A stretch of DNA of 64,000 bases from JBCCOW01 sp039025855 (GTDB taxonomy: Bacteria > Planctomycetota > Phycisphaerae > Phycisphaerales > Phycisphaeraceae), in contig JBCCNL010000013.1 in assembly GCA_039025855.1 (NCBI GenBank), positions 1-64,000 on the forward strand. Reading direction: 5' to 3'. The notes beneath the pieces were generated by a model. That model was not told the DNA's origin. It worked only from the letters and a program-made list of their open reading frames with translations, and did not search any database. Position 1 is the stretch's first letter; each line of letters begins with the position of its first letter. Position numbers and translations under genes: made by a program. Below are positions 18,130 to 25,432 of the stretch, one piece after another.

Positions 18130-19239
18130 GTGGCGATGGAGGTCTTGAACGCGTCGGAGTCGGGGGCGGTTGAGCGGGCCGCGGGGGTGTTGCGTGTGGG
18201 TGGGTTGGTGGGGATGCCAACGGAGACGGTTTATGGGTTGGCGGCAGACGCGATGAACGGGGAGGCGGTGGCGCGGGTGTTTGAGGCGAAGGGTCGGCCG
18301 AGCTTTGATCCGCTGATTGTGCACGCGGCGTCGGCGGGGCAGGCGTGGGGGGTGGTAGCGTCGGAGGCGGGTTGGCCGATGGGGTGGGCGGCGGATGGGC
18401 GGGCGTATGAAGCGGTGATGGGATGGGCGGAGCGGTTGGCGGGGGCGTTTTGGCCGGGGCCGTTGACGTTGGTGCTGCCGGTGCGTGAGGGTGCGGTATC
18501 GGGGCTGGTGACGGCGGGGTTGGGGACGGTGGGTTTGCGGGTGCCGGGGCATCCGGTGGCAAGGGGGTTGATTGAGGCGGCGGGTGTGCCGTTGGCGGCG
18601 CCGAGTGCGAACCGGTTTGGGGGGATCAGTCCGACGCAGGCGCCGCATGTGGTGGATGAGTTGGGCGGCCGGGTTGGAGTCGTATTGGATGGTGGGGCTT
18701 GTGAGCGGGGGCTGGAGTCGACGGTGGTGGGGTTCGGGTCGGCGGACGGCGGGTTGGTGGTGGAGGTGTTGCGGCTGGGGTCGGTGTCGGTGGAGCGATT
18801 AGAGGAGGCGATCGCGGGGCGGGTTCGGCTTCGGGTGCATCGCGGGACGTCTCGGCCGGCGGGGTCGGGGGCGGGTGTGGAGTCGGGGGCGGAGGCGCCG
18901 CCGGCACCGGGGATGCTGGATCGGCATTACGCGCCGCGGACGCCGATGGTGTTGGTGGACCGGATGGCTGAGGTGCCGGGGGGGGTGGATCGTTTAGCGG
19001 CGGTATGTGGATTGGAGGATGGGAAGGATGCGGGGCGTTGGGGTGTATTCTTCTCGGTGCCGGCGGGCGATGGCAGGGAGGACGAGACGGTGATGCTGTC
19101 GGCGGCGGCGGGGTTCTTTGAGCGGCTGCGTGACTTGGATGAACGGGGTTATGACGGGATTGTGGCGGTGCGGGCACCGGCGGTTGGGCTGGGTCGGGCG
19201 ATCAATGACCGGTTGGAGCGGGGCGCGTTGAAGGCCTGA
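18130..19239 (+). CDS. L-threonylcarbamoyladenylate synthase (Sua5/TsaC family)
   Basis: 369 residues; GTG at 18130 or ATG at 18136 could start it. The YrdC-type domain occupies about residues 1-200 with 'MPTETVYGLAADA', 'KGRPSFDPLIVH', 'FWPGPLTLVLP', 'GLRVPGHPVARGLI' and 'APSANRFGGISPT'. The C-terminal part ('LDRHYAPRTPMVLV' then a Rossmann-like region) matches the Sua5 C-terminal domain, so it is the long Sua5 form rather than short TsaC. It makes threonylcarbamoyl-AMP for the t6A37 modification of ANN-decoding tRNAs. Transcribed with the upstream mutase. Confidence 0.93.
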   Translation: MAMEVLNASESGAVERAAGVLRVGGLVGMPTETVYGLAADAMNGEAVARVFEAKGRPSFDPLIVHAASAGQAWGVVASEAGWPMGWAADGRAYEAVMGWAERLAGAFWPGPLTLVLPVREGAVSGLVTAGLGTVGLRVPGHPVARGLIEAAGVPLAAPSANRFGGISPTQAPHVVDELGGRVGVVLDGGACERGLESTVVGFGSADGGLVVEVLRLGSVSVERLEEAIAGRVRLRVHRGTSRPAGSGAGVESGAEAPPAPGMLDRHYAPRTPMVLVDRMAEVPGGVDRLAAVCGLEDGKDAGRWGVFFSVPAGDGREDETVMLSAAAGFFERLRDLDERGYDGIVAVRAPAVGLGRAINDRLERGALKA

Positions 19240-19295
19240 GTTCAGGGGTCATACGGGCTTTAGGCGGCCGGTTAGAAATCGGTTCAAACTTCCGC

Positions 19296-19324
19296 TTGCG
19301 TAAGAGTAAGTGAATCATTACAAT
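19296..19324 (+). promoter_or_regulatory. Sigma-70-like promoter for the acyltransferase gene
   Basis: TTGCGT at 19296-19301 and TACAAT at 19319-19324 with a 17-base spacer, in the only A/T-rich stretch between the Sua5-like gene and the ATG at 19358. Sequence match only. Confidence 0.55.
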
Positions 19325-19357
19325 ACTCTGTGTCAATCCCCCGCAGCGAGCCCAACC

Positions 19358-21172
19358 ATGACCACCGCCGCCCTGCCCGTTCCTGTGTCCAACCCGTTCC
19401 GTCTCGACTGGAGTGCCGAGTCGCCGTTGCATCGGTTGGCGTTGTGTTTGAGCAAGCCGCTGATCAGTCGCGGCCTTCGGCTGCCGGCGATGAATGGGAT
19501 CTATCAGCTCGCGCGGAGCTTGCCGGCGGATCGGCCGTTTGTGGACCGGTGCCTGGATGCGATGAATGTGTCGATCCGGGTGGAGAGCGGTGGCCTTGAC
19601 GAGGTGCCGGCGGAGGGGCCTTTGGTGATGGTGGCGAATCATCCGTATGGCGGGATCGAGGGGCTGATTCTGGCGCGGCTGCTGAGCGGTCGTCGGCCGG
19701 ACGTGAAGCTGCTGGCGAACTCGATGCTGTCGGTGGTGCCGGAGCTACGGGAGCACTTCTTTTTTGTGGACCCGTTTGGTGGGCCGGGGGCGGTGCAGCG
19801 GAATGTGGCGTCGATGCGGGCGGCGATGGACTGGGTAAATGCGGGGCATGCCTTGGGGGTGTTCCCGTCGGGGGAGGTGTCGCATCTGCATCTGAGCAGT
19901 CGGCGGGTGGAGGACCCGGTGTGGAACACGTCGGTGGGTCGGATTGTGCAGCGGACGGGGGCGACGGCGCTGCCGGTGTATTTCGACGGTCGGAACTCGT
20001 ATGCGTTTCAGTTGGCGGGGTTGGCGCATGCGCGGCTGCGGACGCTGATGCTGCCGAACGAGATGATGCGTCGGCGGGGGCGTCGGGTGCCGATCCACAT
20101 CGGTCGGCCGGTGAGTCCGGGACGGCTCAAGACGCTGGGGGATGCGCAGCGGACGACGGATTACCTGCGGGTGCGGACGTACCTGCTTCGGCCGCCGGCG
20201 AAGGCGGATGCGTTAGCGGCGCCGGACACGAGCGGGTACGCGGCGATCGCGGCGGCGGGCGACTCGGCGGTGGTGGCGCGGGAGATCGAGGGGCTGCCGG
20301 CCCGTCGGCTGTTGTCGAGCGGGAGCGGGTTGGCGGTGTATCAGTTGAAGCCGGGCGAGTGTCCGGCGGTGATGCGGGAGATCGGGCGGGCGCGGGAGGT
20401 GACATTCCGTGGGGTGGGCGAAGGCACGGGTAAGGCGCTGGATCTGGACGGGTATGACGAGCACTATCGGCAGTTGGTGTTGTGGGACCCCGAGAAGCGG
20501 CGGGTCGCGGGGGGGTATCGGCTCGGGCTGGTGGACCAGCTGTTTGCGAAGCAGGGCGTGGACGGGTTGTACACGCACACGCTGTTCGACTTTGATCGCC
20601 GGCTGATCCGTCAGCTCGGGCCTTGCCTGGAGTTGGGGCGGTCGTTCGTGCACCCGGACTATCAGCGGTCGTTCTCGCCGCTGCTGCTGCTGTGGCAGGG
20701 GATCGCGCGGTTCGTATCTCGGCATCCGCGTTACCGGCGGCTGCTGGGGCCGGTGAGTATTTCGGCGGAGTACACGTCGATGAGTCGGTTGTTGTTGTCG
20801 CGGTTCCTGGAGTCGACGCGTTCGATCCCGGCGCTGGGTCGGCTGCTGCGTCCAAGGCATCCGTTGCACTTCCCGCGGTCGACCGGTTACGACCCGCGAC
20901 AGTTCTCGTCGGTGGTGAGCGGGATTGACGATATCAACACGCTGGTGAGCGAGCTGGAGTCGGACGGCAAGTCGATGCCGGTGCTGCTTCGGCAGTACCT
21001 GAAGCTCGGCGGGAAGCTGCTGGGGTTCAACGTGGACCCGAAGTTTGGCAATGTGGTGGATGGGCTGATCCTGATCGATCTGTACGAGACCGAGCCGCGG
21101 GTCTTGAGTCGGTATATGGGGAAGGAGCGGTTGCGGCGGTTCCGGGCGTTTCACGCCGCGCGGGCGGCGTGA
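19358..21172 (+). CDS. Bifunctional acyltransferase: PlsC-like domain fused to OlsB-like N-acyltransferase
   Basis: 604 residues from ATG 19358 (MTTAALPVPVSN). The N-terminal half holds a lysophospholipid-acyltransferase fold with 'VANHPYGGIEGL', a spaced variant of the HX4D box in which E replaces the usual D, and 'GVFPSGEVSHL' as the second block. The C-terminal half (about 330-570) resembles the OlsB/hemolysin-type GNAT N-acyltransferase, with 'REIGRAREVTFRGVGEGTG', 'YDEHYRQLVLWDPEKRRVAGG' and 'GRSFVHPDYQRSFSPLLLLW'. Such fusions (OlsF-like, domain order reversed) make ornithine or other amino-acid lipids. Probably membrane-associated. Exact substrate unknown. Confidence 0.85.
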   Translation: MTTAALPVPVSNPFRLDWSAESPLHRLALCLSKPLISRGLRLPAMNGIYQLARSLPADRPFVDRCLDAMNVSIRVESGGLDEVPAEGPLVMVANHPYGGIEGLILARLLSGRRPDVKLLANSMLSVVPELREHFFFVDPFGGPGAVQRNVASMRAAMDWVNAGHALGVFPSGEVSHLHLSSRRVEDPVWNTSVGRIVQRTGATALPVYFDGRNSYAFQLAGLAHARLRTLMLPNEMMRRRGRRVPIHIGRPVSPGRLKTLGDAQRTTDYLRVRTYLLRPPAKADALAAPDTSGYAAIAAAGDSAVVAREIEGLPARRLLSSGSGLAVYQLKPGECPAVMREIGRAREVTFRGVGEGTGKALDLDGYDEHYRQLVLWDPEKRRVAGGYRLGLVDQLFAKQGVDGLYTHTLFDFDRRLIRQLGPCLELGRSFVHPDYQRSFSPLLLLWQGIARFVSRHPRYRRLLGPVSISAEYTSMSRLLLSRFLESTRSIPALGRLLRPRHPLHFPRSTGYDPRQFSSVVSGIDDINTLVSELESDGKSMPVLLRQYLKLGGKLLGFNVDPKFGNVVDGLILIDLYETEPRVLSRYMGKERLRRFRAFHAARAA

Positions 21173-21180
21173 CGCGGTGG

Positions 21181-21198
21181 TGTGCGCATGAGCGCACA
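21181..21198. terminator. Hairpin between convergent genes
   Basis: TGTGCGC / GCGCACA, 7-bp stem with loop ATGA, 8 bp after the acyltransferase stop and before the end of the repressor gene on the other strand. No T-run, so a bidirectional terminator or another dispersed palindrome; not decidable by eye. Confidence 0.45.
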
Positions 21199-21230
21199 GG
21201 CCGAATCAGCGACGGGACAAACGCGAAAAC

Positions 21231-22163
21231 TCAGAGATGGCGGGCGTGGAAGACGGCGCGGGACATGGCGGCGATCTGGGCGCGTTCGACGGTGCGGGTG
21301 GGGAACTCGGGGTTGAGAGGGAGCAGGTCGACGCGGTCGTCGGCGTCGTGGATTCGGACACGTTTGAAGGTGGAGTGGTGGTCGGGCTCGAGGCGGACGA
21401 AACAGTCGCAGCCGTCGGTGATGGGGGCGGCGGGTGAGAAGACGACGACTTCGCCCTCGCGGTAGACGGGTTCCATGGATCGGCCGTTGACGGTGGCGGC
21501 GAAGGCGTCGGGGTCTTCGAGGCTGAGGCCGGGCACGTAGCTGTCGGCGACGCGTGCGGGGTAGTCGAGGTCGGTGAAGCCGGCGGGTTGGCCGGCGGCG
21601 ACTTTGTTGATCAGCGGGATGGGCCGGCCGAGCCCGACGGGGTCGGTGAGGTCGGCGGGATGGTCGGGTGGGGGTGTGGGCGGGGGGTCGGGGGTGAGGA
21701 CGGCTTCGACGCGGGCCTGGAGCTGGCCGCTTTGGTAGAGCCGGTCGAGGTTGATCGCGGGGGCGCGTCCGGGGTGAGGGGTGGAGTCGGCGTCACCCCC
21801 CTGCCCCGACGAACGGAGCCAGGCGGCGAGCTCTCTGCCCCGCTGGGCTTGCTCGGCCCAGGCGGTGGCGGAGGCGCGGACACTGCCCTCGGCGCGGGCC
21901 CAGTCGGCTCGGCGGAGCAACTCGTCGGCGTCGAGCCCGAGGGCGTCGGCGAGCCGGCGGAGGCGGGCGGGGGATGGGGGTTTCCGGACGCGCGCCCGCT
22001 CGATCATGGAGAGGTAGCCGACGGCGAGGCCACTGAGCTGGCTCAGGGCGACGAGGGTGAGGTTGAGGGCTTGGCGTCGGGCGCGGAGGTCCTGGCCGAG
22101 GTCTGTCAAGAGTTGCTCTGGAATGGGTTTATCGGTGTTCGTGATGGGTATTTCAATGGGCAT
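21231..22163 (-). CDS. XRE-family repressor with S24 (LexA/CI-type) autoprotease domain
   Basis: 310 residues. HTH at about 22-80 ('LRARRQALNLTLVALSQLSG', 'YLSMIERARV'), a variable P-rich linker, then a peptidase S24 domain (about 200-310) with probable cleavage site in 'NKVAAGQP' (Ala-Gly), catalytic Ser in 'VNGRSMEPVYREGE' and catalytic Lys in 'STFKRV'. This is the layout of phage CI-like repressors that self-cleave with RecA after DNA damage. It is divergent from the terminase-containing operon with overlapping promoters between them, the classical lysogeny-switch arrangement. The catalytic dyad looks intact, so the switch could be functional. Confidence 0.9.
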   Translation of the reverse strand: MPIEIPITNTDKPIPEQLLTDLGQDLRARRQALNLTLVALSQLSGLAVGYLSMIERARVRKPPSPARLRRLADALGLDADELLRRADWARAEGSVRASATAWAEQAQRGRELAAWLRSSGQGGDADSTPHPGRAPAINLDRLYQSGQLQARVEAVLTPDPPPTPPPDHPADLTDPVGLGRPIPLINKVAAGQPAGFTDLDYPARVADSYVPGLSLEDPDAFAATVNGRSMEPVYREGEVVVFSPAAPITDGCDCFVRLEPDHHSTFKRVRIHDADDRVDLLPLNPEFPTRTVERAQIAAMSRAVFHARHL

Positions 22164-22210
22164 TGAAACGGTCTCCGGACTCGCTATACTTGCTTAAAGA
22201 TACCAAACAA
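22163..22210. promoter_or_regulatory. Overlapping divergent promoters / putative operator of the phage-like module
   Basis: Rightward: TTGAAA at 22163-22168, 16-base spacer, TATACT at 22185-22190. Leftward: TTGTTT (complement of 22205-22210), 16-base spacer, TATAGC (complement of 22183-22188). The two share the same -10 core, and the region is A/T-rich against a very GC-rich background. Position between an S24 repressor and the operon it faces makes this the likely operator. No clean inverted repeat was identified. Confidence 0.65.
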
Positions 22211-22241
22211 ATACAAAACATCAAGAAGGGTGATGCGGACA

Positions 22242-22709
22242 ATGGGTAAAGGCAGGCATGCACGCGGCGGCGATCGGCCGGACTACTCGCAGTTCCTGAC
22301 GGACGCGGATCAGGAGCGGCGGCGGTCGCGATCGCGGGCGGTGGATCGGTTGTTGGAGTGGGGGGCGTATCTGCCGCCGGAGGACCTGGTGGTATTGGAG
22401 TGGGTGTACCGGGAGGGCCGATCGGTGGCGGCGTTGGCGCGGGAGCGGGGCGTGCCGTCGGACCGGTTGCAGCGGCAGCTCCGACGCGTTTTGAAGCGCA
22501 TGAAACACCCGCGTTACCGGTACACCGCCAAGTCGCTGGCGTTGTTCCCCCGGCACCTCCAGGTCACCGCGAAGCAGCGGTTTCTTTGGGGGTACTCGCT
22601 TCGGCAGATGGAGGCGTGCCGGCGGCTGAGCCTGCACAAGCTGCGGGTGCAGGTCACGACGCTGGAGACGCTGATCGACGCGGGGCTCGCACACCTGGTG
22701 CAGCACTGA
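22242..22709 (+). CDS. Sigma-region-4-like helix-turn-helix protein (phage late-regulator type)
   Basis: 155 residues from ATG 22242 (GTG 22230 and ATG 22233 are also in frame; AAGAAGGG sits at 22223-22230). A helical core 'LPPEDLVVLEWVYREGRSVA' followed by 'LARERGVPSDRLQRQLRRVL' has the spacing of a sigma-70 region 4 HTH. The protein is very basic, rich in Arg and Tyr-containing helices. First gene of the phage-like plus-strand operon, directly controlled by the divergent promoter, so an early regulator is plausible. No catalytic motif. Confidence 0.6.
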   Translation: MGKGRHARGGDRPDYSQFLTDADQERRRSRSRAVDRLLEWGAYLPPEDLVVLEWVYREGRSVAALARERGVPSDRLQRQLRRVLKRMKHPRYRYTAKSLALFPRHLQVTAKQRFLWGYSLRQMEACRRLSLHKLRVQVTTLETLIDAGLAHLVQH

Positions 22710-22723
22710 GAGGTCTGACTGAG

Positions 22724-23488
22724 ATGAAGCTGACGATCGAACACAAGTTGACTACCGCCCCGCCGACGCCATCATCGAGAGTGCTGCACGCCGCGGCGAT
22801 GTTCGGGTTGGGGATTGACCGGTCGCAGACGGTCGAGCTCATACCCGAGACCGAGATCGAGCTGTCGCCGCACCGGTTGCTGTTCATCACGGGGCCATCG
22901 GGCTCGGGGAAGTCGACGCTGCTGCGTCGGTTGGGGGAGGCGGCGAGGGAGCGGGGGCTGCCGGTGATTGATCTGGATGCGTTGCCGGAGCCGGGGGATC
23001 GGCCGTTGGTGGATGTGCTCGCGGCGGACGCGGAGGAGGAAGGCGACGATTCGCTGGATGAGGATTTCAGCACGCCGCCGGCGGGGTTGGAGCGGTCGCT
23101 CCGGCTGCTGTCGCTGGCGGGGCTGGGTGACGCGTTTGTGATGCTGCGTCGGCCGGACGAGTTGAGTGATGGGCAGCGGGCGAGGTTGCGGTTGGCGTTG
23201 GCGATGGAAGCGGCGGAGGCGGCGGTCGAGGGATCGGGTGGATCGCCCGCGGCGTTGCTGGTAGCGGATGAGTTCGGGGCGACGCTGGACCGGCAGACGG
23301 CCAAGACCCTAGCGGCGAGCGTTCGGCGGTTTGCCGAACGTTGCCCGGTGGTGATGGCGGTGGCGACGACGCACGACGATCTGTTGGAGGCGTTGTCGCC
23401 GGACGTGTTGCTCTACAAGCCGTTGGGAGAGGGGTTGGAGGTGGTGTTGGCGGGTGGTGCTTCGGTGGGTGATACGGATTCTGCTTGA
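22724..23488 (+). CDS. Small soluble ABC-type ATPase in phage-like operon
   Basis: 254 residues from ATG 22724, 14 bp after the previous stop. Walker A GPSGSGKSTLLRRLG, signature variant 'ELSDGQRARLRLALA', Walker B 'ALLVADEFGATLD' and H-loop 'TTHDDLL' are all present, so ATP hydrolysis is likely. There is no membrane domain and the helical region is short, unlike transporter ATPases. It overlaps the GNAT gene by 4 bases. I recall COG2401, an ABC ATPase fused to an acetyltransferase domain; this pair looks like the split version (from memory, to be tested). Likely works with the GNAT protein on DNA or a nucleotide rather than in transport. Confidence 0.8.
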   Translation: MKLTIEHKLTTAPPTPSSRVLHAAAMFGLGIDRSQTVELIPETEIELSPHRLLFITGPSGSGKSTLLRRLGEAARERGLPVIDLDALPEPGDRPLVDVLAADAEEEGDDSLDEDFSTPPAGLERSLRLLSLAGLGDAFVMLRRPDELSDGQRARLRLALAMEAAEAAVEGSGGSPAALLVADEFGATLDRQTAKTLAASVRRFAERCPVVMAVATTHDDLLEALSPDVLLYKPLGEGLEVVLAGGASVGDTDSA

Positions 23489-24312
23489 GCGTTTGGTTCG
23501 ACCAGTTGCGTGAGCGGCTTGCCGTGATGCCTGGAGCACGTCCGGCGTGGCGGGTGGAGGTGGGGTCGCGCCGGGATTACGACGCGTTGGCGCACCACCA
23601 CTACCGGGCGGGAAAGCCGGCGACGGCGACGCGGGTGCTGGTGGTGCGGGACCGTCGGCCGACGGTGGTGGACCGGATGCGGGGCCAGGTTGGTCAGCAG
23701 GGTGGGGGTGAGGTTGTGGCGGTGTTGGTGGAGTCGCTGCCGTCGCTGTCGTGTCGGCTGCGGGACGCGGCGCTGCAGGATCGGTATCGCTGTTTGGCGG
23801 TGCGGAGCCGGGCGGTGTTGCTAAACCGGGAGGTGCGGACGATTTCGCGGGTGGTGGTGGACCCGCGGTATCGGGGGCAGGGGTTGGCGGTGGGGTTGGT
23901 GCGGGAGGCGCTACGGACGGCGACGACGGCGGTGACCGAGGCGGTGGCGGCGATGGGGAAGGTGAGCCCGTTTTTTGAGCGGGCGGGGATGCGGACGTAT
24001 CGTCGGCCGCCGCTGCCGTGTGACAGTCGGCTGATGGATGTGCTGCGGTCGTCGGAGTTGGGGGCGGCGGCTTTGGTGGACCCGGAGGGGACGGCGGCAC
24101 GGCTTGGAGCGGATGCGTTCTGGGGGCCGGTACTTCGGCGGGAATTGCGTCGGTATCACCGGCAGTCGTGCGGTCGGTCGCGGGCGCGGGACAGCGATGA
24201 CCCGGTGGTTCATCTGCGGACAGCGCGGCAGAAGTTGTTGTTGCAGCCGGTTTACTACGTGTCTCGGCGGGGGGATGAGGGGTCGGGCCTCGGGTCACTG
24301 ACCCGGGGCTAA
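23485..24312 (+). CDS. GNAT-fold acyltransferase-like protein
   Basis: 275 residues from a TTG that overlaps the stop of the ATPase gene (ATG 23527 is a downstream alternative). The acetyl-CoA-loop region 'ISRVVVDPRYRGQGLAVGLV' carries the GNAT motif A R/Q-x-x-G-x-G/A, followed by 'TEAVAAMGKVSPFFERAGM'. The N-terminal 'YDALAHHHYRAGKPATATRVL' resembles the substrate-binding opening of Mom-like and COG2401 acyltransferases. The last residues 'LGSLTRG' and the stop come from a palindromic repeat (24291-24315). Mu Mom, a GNAT-fold enzyme, modifies adenine in phage DNA; a similar role is only a hypothesis here. Confidence 0.72.
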   Translation: MSVWFDQLRERLAVMPGARPAWRVEVGSRRDYDALAHHHYRAGKPATATRVLVVRDRRPTVVDRMRGQVGQQGGGEVVAVLVESLPSLSCRLRDAALQDRYRCLAVRSRAVLLNREVRTISRVVVDPRYRGQGLAVGLVREALRTATTAVTEAVAAMGKVSPFFERAGMRTYRRPPLPCDSRLMDVLRSSELGAAALVDPEGTAARLGADAFWGPVLRRELRRYHRQSCGRSRARDSDDPVVHLRTARQKLLLQPVYYVSRRGDEGSGLGSLTRG

Positions 24313-24315
24313 ATG
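24291..24315. repeat. Palindromic element, family C, copy 3, forming the end of the GNAT gene
   Basis: CGGGTCA / TGACCCG around a single C, followed by GGGCTAAATG; the tail matches GCTAAACGG of copies 1 and 2 in six leading bases. The TAA in the tail is the stop codon of the GNAT gene, so the element supplies its final codons. Confidence 0.6.
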
Positions 24316-24331
24316 AACATCAGGAGTTTTT

Positions 24332-24973
24332 ATGGACAGTGTTGAACACATCGCGTTGGATCGGTTGGAGGCGCATCCAGCGAACGCGAACCGGATGCCT
24401 TCGGATCGGTTTGAGAAACTGGTCGCGCATCTTGAGCGCACAGATCGTTACCCGCCGGTGATTGTGCGGGAGGCGTCGGGCTTGGGTGACGGGGGCACGC
24501 GGTATCAGATGCTGGACGGGCACCACCGGGTGGAGGCTCTTCGGCGGTTGGGTCGCGGGTTTGCGCGGTGTGTGGTGTGGGATGTGGATGACGAGGAGGC
24601 GCTGCTGTTGTTGGCGACGCTCAATCGGTTGGCGGGGGACGATGACCCGGTGAAGCGGTCGGCGTTGGTGGCTCGTTTGCGGGAGACGGTGGGGGAGGAG
24701 GCGTTGGCGGCGCGGTTGCCGGAGACGAAGGAGCGGCTGCGGGCGCTGCTGAAGGTGCATCGGGCGGTGCCGGTGCCGGCGGCGGCGAAGCCGGTGGGGG
24801 AGCAGCCGGTGGCGGTGACGTTCTTTTTGCTGCCGGGGCAGCGTCGGGCGTTGGAGGGTGCGCTTCACCGGACGGGGAGGACCGTGGGTGGGGGGCGGGA
24901 GGCGGCGTTGATGCGGTGGGTGGACCTGTACGGGAATCACGATGAAGAAGAAGCGGCCCGGGCGGGCGACTGA
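24332..24973 (+). CDS. ParB/Srx-fold N-terminal domain protein
   Basis: 213 residues; AGGAG precedes the ATG. The ParB-like nucleotide-binding/nuclease fold covers about residues 5-105: 'HIALDRLEAHPANANRM', 'RYPPVIVREASGL', 'YQMLDGHHRVEALRRLG' (the GxxR/H-R box reads DGHHR), then 'LLATLNRLAGDDDPVKRSAL'. There is no ParB HTH or dimer domain, so it is not a chromosome-partition ParB; stand-alone versions occur beside phage terminases and DNA-modification genes. The 3' end overlaps the next gene by 32 bases. Confidence 0.85.
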   Translation: MDSVEHIALDRLEAHPANANRMPSDRFEKLVAHLERTDRYPPVIVREASGLGDGGTRYQMLDGHHRVEALRRLGRGFARCVVWDVDDEEALLLLATLNRLAGDDDPVKRSALVARLRETVGEEALAARLPETKERLRALLKVHRAVPVPAAAKPVGEQPVAVTFFLLPGQRRALEGALHRTGRTVGGGREAALMRWVDLYGNHDEEEAARAGD

Positions 24974-25400
24974 TCGGAACAAGGCAACGGTTCGGAAGAA
25001 GAACGCGGCGCGGCTGCGGTCGGGGCGTTCGTCTGCGGGGGAGTCGGGCGAGCCGGTGGAGTCTGTGGAGGCGGTGCGGGTGACGGAGCCTGTCCATCCG
25101 GCGGAGGTGGTGGCGAGTCGTGGTGAGGTGGGGTTGGAGGAGGAGGCGTTGGCGAAGCTGGCGGAGTACCGGCCGATGGTGATCGATCTGTTATTGGCGA
25201 TGGGGATGGGGACGAACGGGGAGCCGTTGGAGCTTCGGCGTCGGGTGCTGACGGACCTGGCGAAGCTGGGGCTGGGGCTGCGGCTGCCGGCGGCGGGCGC
25301 GCGGCGGGAGGGTTCGCAGGCGGAGGAGTCGGGTGGTTTGGAGCGGCGGTTGGTGGAGCACTTCGAGCGGTATCAGCGGGCGTTGTCGTCGGGGGATTGA
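24942..25400 (+). CDS. Small basic protein before large terminase (candidate small terminase)
   Basis: 152 residues. A lysine/arginine-rich N-terminus ('MKKKRPGRATDRNKATVRKK') is followed by a disordered region and a predicted helical part ('EEEALAKLAEYRPMVIDLLL', 'LRRRVLTDLAKLGLGLRLP') ending in 'LERRLVEHFERYQRALSSGD'. No recognisable domain. It overlaps the ParB-like gene and stops 33 bases before the terminase ATG. Small terminase subunits normally occupy this position and are short, helical and poorly conserved; that role is inferred from position only. Confidence 0.5.
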   Translation: MKKKRPGRATDRNKATVRKKNAARLRSGRSSAGESGEPVESVEAVRVTEPVHPAEVVASRGEVGLEEEALAKLAEYRPMVIDLLLAMGMGTNGEPLELRRRVLTDLAKLGLGLRLPAAGARREGSQAEESGGLERRLVEHFERYQRALSSGD

Positions 25401-25432
25401 GGTGGTCAGTAGCGCGGTTTGATGGAGTTGCT

